Positions 1-8,146 of a stretch of 64,000 nucleotides of DNA are shown piece by piece. The stretch's first letter is position 1. Every line of letters begins with the position of its first letter. Position numbers and translations under genes: made by a program. Source of the stretch: Ancylobacter lacus (GTDB lineage: Bacteria; Pseudomonadota; Alphaproteobacteria; Rhizobiales; Xanthobacteraceae); contig NZ_JAHBGE010000044.1 in assembly GCF_018390635.1 (NCBI RefSeq), positions 436,769-500,768 of the forward strand, in the 5' to 3' direction. The notes under the pieces were generated by a model. That model was not told the DNA's origin. It did not search any database and was given only the letters and a program-made list of their open reading frames with translations.

Positions 1-526
1 TCAGCCAGTGCCAGGCCTCCCATTCTTCCTCGCCGGCGGTCTTCTCGATCGCGATGGCGAGATAGGCCATCTCGCGGTCGATCTTCTCGTCCGGCAGCAG
101 GGACAGCCGGCTCACCAGCACGGCGCCTTCCAGCACCGCGGCGCGGGCGCGGTTCAGCCCCTTGAACGGGGCGTGGTTGGCGCTGGCGACCACGCGGCAG
201 AAGAACTTCGCCCGCTGGCCGTCGTCCTCGTGGCGCTCCACCACCACCTCGTCATGGGCGAGGGCGGCGCCGAGCCGCGGGCAGTCGATCTCGCGGGCCG
301 GGGCGAGGGCGAAATCGGTCCAGCGCCGGGTGACGCAGCCGGCGAACATCCGGGCATCGTCGGTGAAATTCACCGCCGCCACCCCGGTGGCGGCCAGATT
401 GTCCAGCGTGCGCGAGGGGCGGAAGGGCTGCAGGAGATAGCCGCCCTCGATCACCGTCGCCCCCATGGGCGCGATGTGGGAGTCCCCCGCCGCCGAGCGG
501 GTGGTGACGATGGTCTCGCGGATCAC
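1..526 (-). CDS. DUF447 family protein of the H4MPT gene cluster (partial, C-terminus off window)
   Basis: The minus-strand reading frame begins with GTG at 526, which overlaps the TGA of the upstream gene as GTGA, and stays open to base 1, giving about 175 residues without a stop. The N-terminus reads VIRETIVTTRSAAGDSHIAP, and 'GVAAVNFTDDARMF' follows. This pattern (short peptide with a T-S-x-x-G-x-x-x-I-A-P-M-G stretch) is that of DUF447 proteins, which have a flavin-reductase-like split-barrel fold and are encoded in tetrahydromethanopterin clusters of methylotrophs and in methanogens. The biochemical role is not established. Translational coupling to the DUF6513 gene supports a shared role in C1 cofactor metabolism. 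The protein usually has about 190 residues, so little is missing. Family recognition was by eye. Confidence 0.75.
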   Translation of the reverse strand, partial: MIRETIVTTRSAAGDSHIAPMGATVIEGGYLLQPFRPSRTLDNLAATGVAAVNFTDDARMFAGCVTRRWTDFALAPAREIDCPRLGAALAHDEVVVERHEDDGQRAKFFCRVVASANHAPFKGLNRARAAVLEGAVLVSRLSLLPDEKIDREMAYLAIAIEKTAGEEEWEAWHWL

Positions 527-1968
527 GTCTCTTCGGCCTTCCTGCGTGCGGCGCGGAGCGTCGAGCCCGCGTCCTTGAATGTCAAACGGTGAGCCTCCTC
601 GGCGCTGGCGGCGGTGGCCCCGGCGACGCCCCAGCGCAACGGCTCGTCCTGCGCGTAGCGCTTGCCGAGCAGATGCGCGATTTCCGCCCGCGCCAGCTCC
701 ACGCCGAGATAGAAGGCGTGGGAGCCGTCATTCTCCACCCCGAGCTTCGGGAACAGGTCGAACGGGTCGGTGGCGCGGTGGTGGCCGTCGCGGTTGTAGA
801 TGTGCACGCCGGCTTCGGTCACGTCGATGCGGAAGTTGCGGTCGCGCACCTCGCCGGCCAGCCGGGACACATCCTCCGGCGTGGTGGCGTAGGGCTTGCG
901 CTCGCGCAGCGCCATCAGCCCGCCGCCGAAGCCCTGCGGCAGCGCACCGGCCTCGCGGGCGGCGAAGAATTCGCGCCGGGCGCGGTCGAATTCGCGCACC
1001 GCCGTGCGGCAATGCGGGCTCACCTGCACCGCCAGCACCGCGTTGAGCCGCAGCTCGGAGATGATGCCCATGAGAATGGCGTTGATGCCGGTGGTGTCGG
1101 CGTCGGTCAGCTCGGTGACATTGCCGATGCCCATCAGGATCGGGATGTCCGGCTCGCGCCGGCGCAACTCCGCGTAGCGCTCGATCGAGGCGGTGAAGCC
1201 GAAATGGATCGGCTCCAGGATGGGGTCGGCATAGAAGGCCCGCCCCTTCGCCCGGCAGCCGGCGATGGCCCTGAGCAGCGAATCGAGGTCGGAAGGCCGG
1301 GTGGGAATCAGCACCGGCACCGCCGGGCCCTCGTCCACGATGTCGAGCGTGGCCTCGTTGAGGCTGAGCAGGAAATCCGCCCCGGCGCGGGTGGCGCGCA
1401 CCAGCTCCTCCGGCTCCAGCGAATCGACGCTGACCTTCAGCCCCTCGGCGTGGAGCGCGGCGATGGCCGCCTCCATGTGGGGAAAGGGGGTGGCGGGCAG
1501 GCAGCCGAGGTCGATCACGTCCGCCCCGTCGGCGGCGAGGGCGCGGGCCTTGGCCAGGATGCCCGGCACATCCAGCACGGTGGCGTCGACGATCTCCGCG
1601 AAAATCGCCGTATCCTGCCGGCTGAGGTCGACGGCGCGGCGCTGCTGGCCGAAATAGTCCGGCAGGTCGGCCATTTCTTCCGGCCCGCGGGCGAAGGGCA
1701 CGCCGAAGAAGGCGGCGAGCCGCTCGATATCGCCCTTGAAGCGGCCGGGCAGCAGCACCCGGTCGGTGCCGGCCGGCAGCTTCAGCCGGCGCTCGACGAT
1801 CTCCGGCGTCATCAGCGCCGCCACCTTGACGCCGACATTGACGACGACCGGCTCCAGCCGCTCGTCGGCCAGCTCCTCGGCGATGCGGCTGAGACGCGGC
1901 TCCGCCAGCGAGCCGGTGACGAAGGCCACCTTCTCCCGCGGCGGGCCGGCGCCGTCTCCCTCCGCCAT
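523..1968 (-). CDS. DUF6513 dihydropteroate synthase-related protein (H4MPT cluster)
   Basis: 481 residues. I chose the ATG at 1968 because it overlaps the stop of the upstream flavoprotein gene as TGATG; the longer open frame upstream is the shadow of that gene. The N-terminal part (residues about 10-150) contains 'KVAFVTGSLAEPRL' and 'KLPAGTDRVLLPGRFKGD'. The central part (about 150-370) is a pterin-binding TIM-barrel-like region ('GADVIDLGCLPATPF', 'LKVSVDSLEPEEL', 'MGIGNVTELTDADT'). This is the dihydropteroate-synthase-like protein conserved in methanogens and in H4MPT-using methylotrophs. It is presumed to act in methanopterin assembly, but the exact reaction is unproven. It is the third gene of an overlapped operon with the flavoprotein, the kinase-like protein and DUF447. 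Confidence 0.85.
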   Translation of the reverse strand: MAEGDGAGPPREKVAFVTGSLAEPRLSRIAEELADERLEPVVVNVGVKVAALMTPEIVERRLKLPAGTDRVLLPGRFKGDIERLAAFFGVPFARGPEEMADLPDYFGQQRRAVDLSRQDTAIFAEIVDATVLDVPGILAKARALAADGADVIDLGCLPATPFPHMEAAIAALHAEGLKVSVDSLEPEELVRATRAGADFLLSLNEATLDIVDEGPAVPVLIPTRPSDLDSLLRAIAGCRAKGRAFYADPILEPIHFGFTASIERYAELRRREPDIPILMGIGNVTELTDADTTGINAILMGIISELRLNAVLAVQVSPHCRTAVREFDRARREFFAAREAGALPQGFGGGLMALRERKPYATTPEDVSRLAGEVRDRNFRIDVTEAGVHIYNRDGHHRATDPFDLFPKLGVENDGSHAFYLGVELARAEIAHLLGKRYAQDEPLRWGVAGATAASAEEAHRLTFKDAGSTLRAARRKAEET

Positions 1969-2534
1969 CAGCCGGGGTCCCGGCCGGCGAGGGCGAGCTG
2001 GCGCGCGGCAATGGCGGCGCGCAGCTCCTCCACCGATTCGACCACGGTGGTGTCGTCGAATTCCTTCAGCCGCGCGGTGTTCTCGAGGTCGATGCGGCGG
2101 GGATAGACCGGCACCGGGCCTTTCGGCGCGGTGGTGATCATCTCGGGGGCGGTGTCGCAGGCGAAAACGATGCAGTGCACCCGGCACTTGCCGGCCTGGG
2201 CGAAGCAGTTCGTCACCAGCGTGTCGGAAATGCCGTAGACGCATTTCGCCACCGTGTTCGCCGAGGCCGGCGAGACGATGAGGGTGTGGTAGAGCCCCTC
2301 GTAGAACCGCCCCACCGGCGCCGAGCTCGCGGTGGTCTCCTTGAACAGGCGGGTGCCGGCGGGCAGGGTCTGCTTGTACATGCGCAGCACCTCGTCGGCG
2401 GCGCGCGAGACGAACAGGTCCACCGCGTCGAGCTGCTGGATCAGCTCGATCGATTCGGTGAAGAAATGGCCCGACCCGGTGAGCGCCCAGCTCCAGCGGG
2501 GGGGGTGGGCCTTGGTGTCTGACGCTTTCGACAT
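1968..2534 (-). CDS. dmrB: Flavoprotein, probable dihydromethanopterin reductase (DmrB/AfpA type)
   Basis: 188 residues from the ATG at 2534, ten bases after the stop of the upstream kinase-like gene. The start of the protein, 'WSWALTGSGHFFTESIEL', and the later 'LIVSPASANTVAKCVYGISD' and 'NCFAQAGKCRVHCIVFACD' are typical of archaeoflavoprotein/DmrB flavoproteins, which bind FMN in a Rossmann-like fold. DmrB reduces dihydromethanopterin to tetrahydromethanopterin, the last step of C1-carrier synthesis. The cysteine group in the C-terminal half could carry an Fe-S cluster as in archaeal relatives, but the window does not show that. Location in the H4MPT operon fits. Bacteria also use a DHFR-like DmrA for this step, so an auxiliary electron-transfer role remains possible. 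Confidence 0.72.
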   Translation of the reverse strand: MSKASDTKAHPPRWSWALTGSGHFFTESIELIQQLDAVDLFVSRAADEVLRMYKQTLPAGTRLFKETTASSAPVGRFYEGLYHTLIVSPASANTVAKCVYGISDTLVTNCFAQAGKCRVHCIVFACDTAPEMITTAPKGPVPVYPRRIDLENTARLKEFDDTTVVESVEELRAAIAARQLALAGRDPG

Positions 2535-2544
2535 GGCTGTTCCG

Positions 2545-3171
2545 TTATGACGCGGCGTCGGCCGCATAATGCGCCAGCGCGTCGCCGATGGAGAGCGCGC
2601 GCAGCGTGCCCGCGAAATTCCGCGTGACGACCGGCAGATAGGTATCAACCAGCCCGGCCGCCGCCCAGTCCTCCGCCGGCCCGTCGGGCAATTCGACGCG
2701 CGCCGTCTTCACCAGGGTGAGGCGGGCCGCCCCGAGCCGCACCGCGAGCCAGGCGGCGAGGCTGTCGGAAGTCACCTCCCAGCTCGCCGGCACCTCGGCC
2801 GCCAGCGCCAGCGCCGCCGGCCGCCACAGCGCCGCCCGGCCGGCGGCATGGGCGGCGGCGATGGCCGCCTCGTCCGCGGCGGGGGCGAGGCCGGGGGCGA
2901 GATCGGCCAGCGCCACCGCGGTCTGTTCCATCGCCAGGATCGCCATCTCGTGCGCCGCCCGCTCGGAAAGGTCGAGCCGCGGCTGCAGCGCCCGCACCGC
3001 ATCCGCCAGCGCGCCGCCGCCGCCGACCACCACACGCGGCGCGCCGGCGCGGGCGAGGGCGGCGAGCAGCGGGCGCAGCCCGGGGTGCACCCCGCCGCTG
3101 CCCATCAGGCTGCCGCCGAGCTTCACAACCTCGATACCGGGGCCGCGCGTGGCGTGGGGGATCAGGGGCAT
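2545..3171 (-). CDS. Amino-acid-kinase-family protein, MfnE-like (methylofuran/H4MPT cofactor synthesis)
   Basis: 208 residues from the ATG at 3171; an upstream in-frame ATG would add 33 arginine- and proline-rich residues unlike the family. 'IEVVKLGGSLMGSGG' is the nucleotide-binding glycine loop of the aspartokinase/uridylate-kinase superfamily, followed by 'RVVVGGGGALADAVR' and 'WEVTSDSLAAWLAVRLGA'. Related proteins in methanogens and methylotrophs (MfnE) phosphorylate the aminomethylfuran precursor of methanofuran/methylofuran. This is the first gene of the minus-strand cofactor operon, with the promoter presumably in the 267-base gap shared with the divergent cytochrome c gene. The family assignment is firm; the substrate is inferred from context. 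Confidence 0.75.
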   Translation of the reverse strand: MPLIPHATRGPGIEVVKLGGSLMGSGGVHPGLRPLLAALARAGAPRVVVGGGGALADAVRALQPRLDLSERAAHEMAILAMEQTAVALADLAPGLAPAADEAAIAAAHAAGRAALWRPAALALAAEVPASWEVTSDSLAAWLAVRLGAARLTLVKTARVELPDGPAEDWAAAGLVDTYLPVVTRNFAGTLRALSIGDALAHYAADAAS

Positions 3172-3438
3172 TGCGTCCTCATATCGCGGGCGGGGCGGGG
3201 GTGCGACGCGGCGGGGCGGGAAAACACGTCCGATTTGGCTGAAAATCGGCCTCGTGACGCCATGACGCACCTTCGAAACCGTTCAGGCCCGTGGGAAAGC
3301 AGGCACAGTTGGCGGCGATGCCGCGATCTTGGACCTTTCGCCGTCTAGGATCGTTCTAACACTGGCGCTATGGTGCGCCCGGTTTCAAGCGCCGCGGCTG
3401 ACGGCGCCACGCAACGAACCTGCCCTAGGAAGGATCCG

Positions 3439-3837
3439 ATGAACCGCATTCTGCTCGCCTCCGCTCTGTTCGCCCTCGGCACCACCGTCGCGCTGGCCGA
3501 CGGCGACCCGACCAAGGGTGCCACGGTCTTCAAGAAGTGCATGGCCTGCCATGCCATCGGCGAGGGCGCCAAGAACAAGGTCGGCCCGGAACTGAACGGC
3601 ATCGTCGGCCGCAAGATGGGCGCGGTTCCGGATTTCGCCTATTCCGACACGCTGAAGGAGCACAACGCCAAGGGCGATGTGTGGACCGCCGACATCCTGA
3701 CCCAGTACCTCGCCAACCCGAAGGGCTTCATGCCCGGCGTGAAGATGGTGTTCGCGGGCATTCCGAAGGACACCGACCGCGCCGACCTGATCGCCTTCCT
3801 CGGCCAGTATGACGAGACCGGCGCCAAGAAGCCCTGA
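3439..3837 (+). CDS. Small periplasmic c-type cytochrome (class I, c2-like)
   Basis: 132 residues with ATG at 3439, preceded by AGGAAGGA. The signal peptide is residues 1-20 (MNRILLASALFALGTTVALA). A single haem site CMACH lies at residues 34-38, and a distal methionine in 'GFMPGVKMVF' serves as the sixth ligand. Length and the 'KVGPELNGIVGRK' stretch match class I cytochromes of the mitochondrial/c2 type. It is divergent from the H4MPT operon and 1.6 kb ahead of xoxF, so it is a reasonable candidate for the soluble carrier that takes electrons from XoxG to the terminal oxidase, although this role is inferred from position only. A GC-rich hairpin follows the stop. Confidence 0.85.
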   Translation: MNRILLASALFALGTTVALADGDPTKGATVFKKCMACHAIGEGAKNKVGPELNGIVGRKMGAVPDFAYSDTLKEHNAKGDVWTADILTQYLANPKGFMPGVKMVFAGIPKDTDRADLIAFLGQYDETGAKKP

Positions 3838-3855
3838 GGGCTGGCGGCCTTCCGT

Positions 3856-3875
3856 GCCGGGGGCGATCCCCCGGC
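3856..3875 (+). terminator. GC-rich hairpin after the cytochrome c gene
   Basis: Arms of 8 bases (GCCGGGGG at 3856-3863, CCCCCGGC at 3868-3875) around the loop CGAT, 18 bases after the cytochrome stop. No T-run follows on the plus strand, so it may be an inefficient or Rho-assisted terminator or an mRNA-stabilising hairpin. Confidence 0.4.
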
Positions 3876-4070
3876 TCTGAGGGCATGAGGGGCCTCGCCC
3901 CCGGCGCGGGCGGCCGGAACGCCGGCGCCTGATTTGTGGCTGCGGCGGCGCGGATGGCGCGCGGCCGCCCAAGGCCGTCCCCTGCTGCGCCCCGTGCGAG
4001 GCGGGGCACGGGAGTGCCGCTGCTTCCTCCCCGCCTTGTCGCTGTGCCTGTTTGTGTGCTCGGAGGCGAC

Positions 4071-5048
4071 ATGCCCCGGATGCTGCCGCCCATCAGCCGC
4101 CGCGCGGCTCTGGCCTTCGCCGCCGTTGCCACCGGGGCACTGGCGGCGGAGCGCTTCGCCTCGCCCTGCGGCTGCGCCTTCGCTGCCCAGCCGGAGGGCA
4201 TGGTGCTGGAGGAGGTCGGCCCCGGCATCCATGTCTACCGCGCTCCCTATGAGCTGGTGGGGCCGGCCAATGGCGGGGCGATCGCCAACATGGCCGTGGT
4301 GGTCGGCGGTGAGGCCGCCGCCATCATCGACACCGGCAACAGCCATCTCGCCGGGGCGCGGCTGCGCGAGGCGGCGGCGCGGGTGACCGATCGGCCGCTG
4401 CGCTACGTCATCAACACCCACATGCACCCCGACCACGTGCTCGGCAATTCCGCCTTTGCCGGGGAGGGGGTGCGATTCGTTGGCCATCGCAAGCTGCCGC
4501 GCGCGCTCTCGGTGCGGGCCGACACCTATCTCGCCCAGGCCGAACGCCTGCTCGGCCCGGAGGCGGAGGGCACCCGCATCGTGCTGCCGGACCTTCTGGT
4601 GGAAACCACGCTGACGCTCGATCTCGGCGGGCGCGCGCTGGAGCTGGAGGCTCACCCCACCGCGCACACCGACAACGACCTTTCCGTGCGCGACGGCGCC
4701 ACCGGGCTGTGGTTCCTGGGCGACCTGCTGTTCGTCGGCCATGTGCCGACGCTCGACGGCAGCCTGCTCGGCTGGATCGGCCAGCTCGACACGCTGGAAT
4801 CGCGCGCCGCGGCGGGGGTGATTCCCGGCCACGGCCCGGCCCGGGTGAGCTGGCCGGATGCCGCCGGCCCGGAGCGCGCCTATCTGGAGGCGCTGCGCGA
4901 CGACGTGCGGCGCCTGATCGCAGGCGGGGTTCCCATGGGGCAGGCGGCGGCCGAGGCCGGGCGCGCTCAGGCCGCCGGCTGGGCGCTTTTCGACGAATTC
5001 GCGTCCCGCAACGCCATCGCCGCCTATCATGAACTGGAGTGGGAGTGA
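4071..5048 (+). CDS. Quinoprotein relay system zinc metallohydrolase (MBL fold)
   Basis: 325 residues from the ATG at 4071, which has GGAGG nine bases upstream. An N-terminal segment 'SRRAALAFAAVATGALAA' suggests Sec or Tat export (RR at residues 8-9 region). The metallo-beta-lactamase zinc motif HxHxDH is seen as HMHPDH (H117, H119, D121, H122), followed by 'AHPTAHTDNDLSV' and 'IPGHGPARVSWP', which supply the other metal ligands. Proteins of this kind are encoded beside PQQ-dependent alcohol dehydrogenases and SoxYZ-like carriers and are called quinoprotein relay system zinc metallohydrolases; their substrate is unknown. The neighbouring xoxF and the SoxYZ-like gene at 29,329 fit that association. 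Confidence 0.85.
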   Translation: MPRMLPPISRRAALAFAAVATGALAAERFASPCGCAFAAQPEGMVLEEVGPGIHVYRAPYELVGPANGGAIANMAVVVGGEAAAIIDTGNSHLAGARLREAAARVTDRPLRYVINTHMHPDHVLGNSAFAGEGVRFVGHRKLPRALSVRADTYLAQAERLLGPEAEGTRIVLPDLLVETTLTLDLGGRALELEAHPTAHTDNDLSVRDGATGLWFLGDLLFVGHVPTLDGSLLGWIGQLDTLESRAAAGVIPGHGPARVSWPDAAGPERAYLEALRDDVRRLIAGGVPMGQAAAEAGRAQAAGWALFDEFASRNAIAAYHELEWE

Positions 5049-5438
5049 GGCGGCAGCGCAGCTGCACAATGAGGATAACGCAGCGGGAACGGAGTGATTT
5101 CGCAGTAAATCTCTCTGGTATACAAAATGTCAATTCGCAACTGCAGCAAAATCATAATAAGAGAACAAAGCGGCCTTCGTTCTTATTGCGCGCTGCTAAA
5201 AATCGGTCTAGGGTCCCTACATCTTCGGCTTCAACGTTTTTCGAGGCGAAAACGTCCCGGAATTCGGTTCGTAGACCAGCTTGGGGCAGGATGGCCCCCG
5301 TGAAGTCCGGCTGCTTCTCCCCCAGTCGGTCGTGACACGCTGCTGAAGATGAACGTCAAACGACAAAAATAAACCGACGCGGGACGGCGGTATACTGTCG
5401 GCTGCGCCCGGAGGAACGCGTTCAGGAGGAGATAGATA
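5049..5438. promoter_or_regulatory. 390-base upstream region of xoxF
   Basis: No gene is supported here. The first half (5085-5215) is markedly more AT-rich than the surroundings, as expected for a promoter. It contains an imperfect inverted repeat at about 5157-5188 and a hairpin with 7-base arms (ACGTTTT 5234-5240, AAAACGT 5249-5255) that could sit in the xoxF leader. A TATACT hexamer at 5391-5396 resembles a -10 box but has no convincing -35 partner. The xoxF ribosome site is AGGAGGAG at about 5425. The binding site of any regulator could not be identified. Confidence 0.45.
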
Positions 5439-7244
5439 ATGCGCAAGCTTGCTTATGCGGCTGTGCTTCTGGCGACTGCCGCCTATGCTTGGCCCGCCGC
5501 GGCCAATGATGGGCTCATCAGCATCATAAAGGACCCCAAGCAGTGGGGTATCCAGACCGGGGATTACGCCAACACCCGGTATTCCAAGCTCGATCAGATC
5601 ACGGCGGCCAATGTGGGCAAACTCCAGGTAGCCTGGAGCTTCTCCACCGGCGTGCTCCGCGGCCATGAGGGCGGCCCGCTCATCATCGGCGACGTGATGT
5701 ACGTCCACACGCCCTTCCCGAATATCGTCTACGCCCTCGATCTCAACGACGACGGCCGGATCATCTGGAAGTACGAGCCCAAGCAGGACCCCAACGTCAT
5801 CCCGGTGATGTGCTGCGATACCGTGAACCGCGGTCTCGCCTATTCCAACGGGCTGATCTACCTGCATCAGGCTGACACCACCCTGGTCGCTCTCGACGCC
5901 AAGACCGGCGAGAAGAAGTGGTCGGTGGTGAACGGCGACCCGACCAAGGGCGAAACCAACACCGCCACCGTGCTGCCGGTGAAGGACAAGGTCATCGTCG
6001 GCATCTCGGGCGGCGAGTTCGGCGTGCGCTGCCACGTGACCGCCTACGACAGCAAGACCGGCAAGCAGGTGTGGCGCGGCTACTCCATGGGCCCGGACAG
6101 CGACATCCTGGTCGACCCGGAGAAGACCACCTCGCTCGGCAAGCCGGTCGGCAAGGACTCCTCGCTGAAGACCTGGGAAGGCGATCAGTGGAAGATCGGC
6201 GGCGGCTGCACCTGGGGCTGGTATTCCTACGACCCGGAAACCAACCTGGTGTATTACGGCTCCGGCAACCCCTCGACCTGGAACCCGGCCCAGCGCCCGG
6301 GTGACAACAAGTGGTCGATGACCGTGTGGGCGCGCGACGCCGACACCGGCGTCGCCAAGTGGGTCTACCAGATGACCCCCCACGACGAGTGGGACTATGA
6401 CGGTATCAACGAGATGATCCTCACGGATCAGCAGTTCAACGGTGCGCCCCGCAAGCTGCTCACCCACTTCGACCGTAACGGCTTCGGCTATACGCTCGAT
6501 CGCGTGACCGGCGAGCTGCTCGTCGCCGAGAAGTACGATCCGGCGGTGAACTGGGCCACCAAGGTCGACATGGACAAGAACAGCCCGACCTATGGTCGTC
6601 CGCTGGTCGTGTCGCAGTATTCGACCCAGCAGCAGGGCGAGGACGTGAACACCAAGGGCATCTGCCCGGCGGCTCTCGGCTCCAAGGACCAGCAGCCGGC
6701 GTCCTTCTCGCCCAAGACCGGCCTGTTCTACGTCCCGACCAACCACGTCTGCATGGACTACGAGCCGTTCCGCGTCAGCTACACCGCGGGTCAGCCCTAT
6801 GTCGGTGCCACCCTGTCGATGTATCCCGCGCCGAACAGCCATGGCGGCATGGGTAACTTCATCGCCTGGGACAACACCAAGGGCAAGATCGTCTGGTCGC
6901 TGAAGGAGCCGTTCTCGGTGTGGTCGGGCGCGCTCGCCACCGCCGGCGACGTGGTCTTCTACGGCACGCTGGAAGGCTACCTGAAGGCCGTTGACGCCAA
7001 GACGGGCAAGGAACTGTACAAGTTCAAGACCCCCTCGGGCATCATCGGCAACGTCACCACCTATGAGCACAAGGGCAAGCAGTACATTGCCGTGCTCTCC
7101 GGTGTCGGCGGCTGGGCGGGCATCGGCCTCGCCGCGGGCCTGACCGATCCGAACGCGGGTCTGGGTGCGGTGGGTGGCTATGCCGCTCTCAGCAACTACA
7201 CCAACCTCGGCGGCCAGCTCACCGTCTTCAGCCTGCCGAACTGA
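5439..7244 (+). CDS. xoxF: Lanthanide-dependent PQQ methanol dehydrogenase XoxF
   Basis: 601 residues, the usual XoxF length. It is the periplasmic oxidoreductase that converts methanol to formaldehyde or formate using PQQ and passes electrons to XoxG. The signal peptide is residues 1-22 (cleavage after AAA). The vicinal disulfide is C125-C126 ('MCCDTVN'). The stretch 'DEWDYDGIN' holds the catalytic Asp at 319 and a second Asp at 321. In calcium enzymes (MxaF) that second position is a small residue, so this Asp is the diagnostic lanthanide ligand. Eight propeller W-motifs are spread through the chain. RBS AGGAGGAG precedes the ATG. No small subunit gene (mxaI) accompanies it. Codon use is visibly more restricted than in neighbours, which suggests high expression. 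Confidence 0.97.
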   Translation: MRKLAYAAVLLATAAYAWPAAANDGLISIIKDPKQWGIQTGDYANTRYSKLDQITAANVGKLQVAWSFSTGVLRGHEGGPLIIGDVMYVHTPFPNIVYALDLNDDGRIIWKYEPKQDPNVIPVMCCDTVNRGLAYSNGLIYLHQADTTLVALDAKTGEKKWSVVNGDPTKGETNTATVLPVKDKVIVGISGGEFGVRCHVTAYDSKTGKQVWRGYSMGPDSDILVDPEKTTSLGKPVGKDSSLKTWEGDQWKIGGGCTWGWYSYDPETNLVYYGSGNPSTWNPAQRPGDNKWSMTVWARDADTGVAKWVYQMTPHDEWDYDGINEMILTDQQFNGAPRKLLTHFDRNGFGYTLDRVTGELLVAEKYDPAVNWATKVDMDKNSPTYGRPLVVSQYSTQQQGEDVNTKGICPAALGSKDQQPASFSPKTGLFYVPTNHVCMDYEPFRVSYTAGQPYVGATLSMYPAPNSHGGMGNFIAWDNTKGKIVWSLKEPFSVWSGALATAGDVVFYGTLEGYLKAVDAKTGKELYKFKTPSGIIGNVTTYEHKGKQYIAVLSGVGGWAGIGLAAGLTDPNAGLGAVGGYAALSNYTNLGGQLTVFSLPN

Positions 7245-7255
7245 CGGGCCTCTCC

Positions 7256-7280
7256 CGCCGCCCGGTCCCGCCGGGCGGCG
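7256..7280 (+). terminator. Strong GC hairpin 11 bases after xoxF
   Basis: Perfect 10-base arms (7256-7265 and 7271-7280) with the loop TCCCG. It lies directly behind the xoxF stop and lacks a T-run. It could attenuate read-through into xoxG or stabilise the abundant xoxF mRNA. Confidence 0.5.
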
Positions 7281-7357
7281 CCTGGATCTTCACGGAACCC
7301 ACGGGGCCCGCCGCCTGCCCGCAACGGGCGGCTCCTCCCCTGACGGACGCAACTGAC

Positions 7358-7393
7358 GGGGCCTGGCCATCGGACACCGGTGCGCCAGGCCCC
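7358..7393 (+). terminator. Second hairpin between xoxF and xoxG
   Basis: Perfect 10-base arms (GGGGCCTGGC at 7358-7367, GCCAGGCCCC at 7384-7393) with a 16-base loop. An AT-rich stretch follows (7412-7437), which looks like the start of the xoxG promoter, so this hairpin probably separates the two transcripts. Confidence 0.45.
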
Positions 7394-7428
7394 GCCATAT
7401 CGAGAAGCCGCCCTTTATAAGATTCTTA

Positions 7429-7438
7429 GAATTGTTCC
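7429..7438. promoter_or_regulatory. Weak match to the GGGAATTATTCCC palindrome ahead of xoxG
   Basis: GAATTGTTCC here matches 9 of 10 central positions of the palindrome found at 16093 and 21086, but the outer Gs and Cs are not conserved (9 of 13 overall). It lies 72 bases before the xoxG start in an AT-rich patch. It may be a degenerate operator or chance. Confidence 0.25.
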
Positions 7439-7510
7439 AGGCCGTGCGCGGGTTTGCCCGCCGCGGACCTCGATTCCAACTGTGGCCTGGTGCCCCCCGG
7501 GAGTGACCCC

Positions 7511-8146
7511 ATGACGAACGACGCCTTCGGACGGTCGATCCTCAGCTCGGTGCAGACGCGCCGGCTCCGGATCGTGCCGGCCGCCCTGCTCGCCGCCTGC
7601 CTCATCCTTCCCGCCGCCGGCGCGAAGGCCCAGGAACAGCCCGCTCCCGCCGCGACCGGCGCCGCGGCAGTGTCGCCGGATGGGGCGAAGACGGTCGGCG
7701 GCCAGGCCGCGACCAAGGACGATCTCGGCAAGTACACCCTGCCCGACGGGACCCCGACCTATCATATCGCCCCGGACGGGACGATGGACTGGTACACCTA
7801 TTCCGGCTACCGCCGCTATCACGCGGAATGCCATGTCTGCCACGGCCCGGACGGCATGGGCTCGTCCTACGCCCCCGCCCTCGCCAACTCGCTCAAGACC
7901 ATGACCTATGAGCAGTTCACCGAGACCGTGGTGAACGGCAAGCGCAACATCGGCCACGGCACCGCCGACCAGGTCATGCCCGCCTTCGGCGAGAACCTGA
8001 ACGTGATGTGCTACCTCGACGACCTCTACATCTACCTCAAGGCACGTGCCGACGGCGCACTCGGCCGGGAGCGTCCCTCCAAGCGCGAGGACAAGACGAA
8101 GGCGTATGGGGCCAATGAAAACCAGTGCTTCGGCCGGTCTAACTGA
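7511..8146 (+). CDS. xoxG: Cytochrome c XoxG, electron acceptor of XoxF
   Basis: 211 residues from the ATG at 7511. A long N-terminal segment ends in a signal peptide (IVPAALLAACLILPAAGAKA). The single haem motif CHVCH is at residues 107-111, in 'YHAECHVCHGPDGMGSSYAPAL', and 'VMPAFGENLNVMCYLDDLYIYLKAR' carries the axial Met. This is the methanol-metabolism-related four-cysteine cytochrome family that accepts electrons from XoxF in the periplasm. It is downstream of xoxF with its own AT-rich upstream region, and its last codons overlap the start of xoxJ. No clear Shine-Dalgarno is visible before 7511, so the start is moderately certain. Confidence 0.92.
   Translation: MTNDAFGRSILSSVQTRRLRIVPAALLAACLILPAAGAKAQEQPAPAATGAAAVSPDGAKTVGGQAATKDDLGKYTLPDGTPTYHIAPDGTMDWYTYSGYRRYHAECHVCHGPDGMGSSYAPALANSLKTMTYEQFTETVVNGKRNIGHGTADQVMPAFGENLNVMCYLDDLYIYLKARADGALGRERPSKREDKTKAYGANENQCFGRSN

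Noticed and set aside
589-2106. Long open frames on the plus strand opposite the cofactor operon
   Set aside because: They are shadows of the minus-strand genes: composition is Arg/Gly/His-rich and no family is recognisable. The same applies to long antisense frames opposite xoxF, pqqB, ftsK and the ABC-F gene.
5391-5396. TATACT as the xoxF -10 box
   Set aside because: No -35 element at proper spacing; kept only as a remark.
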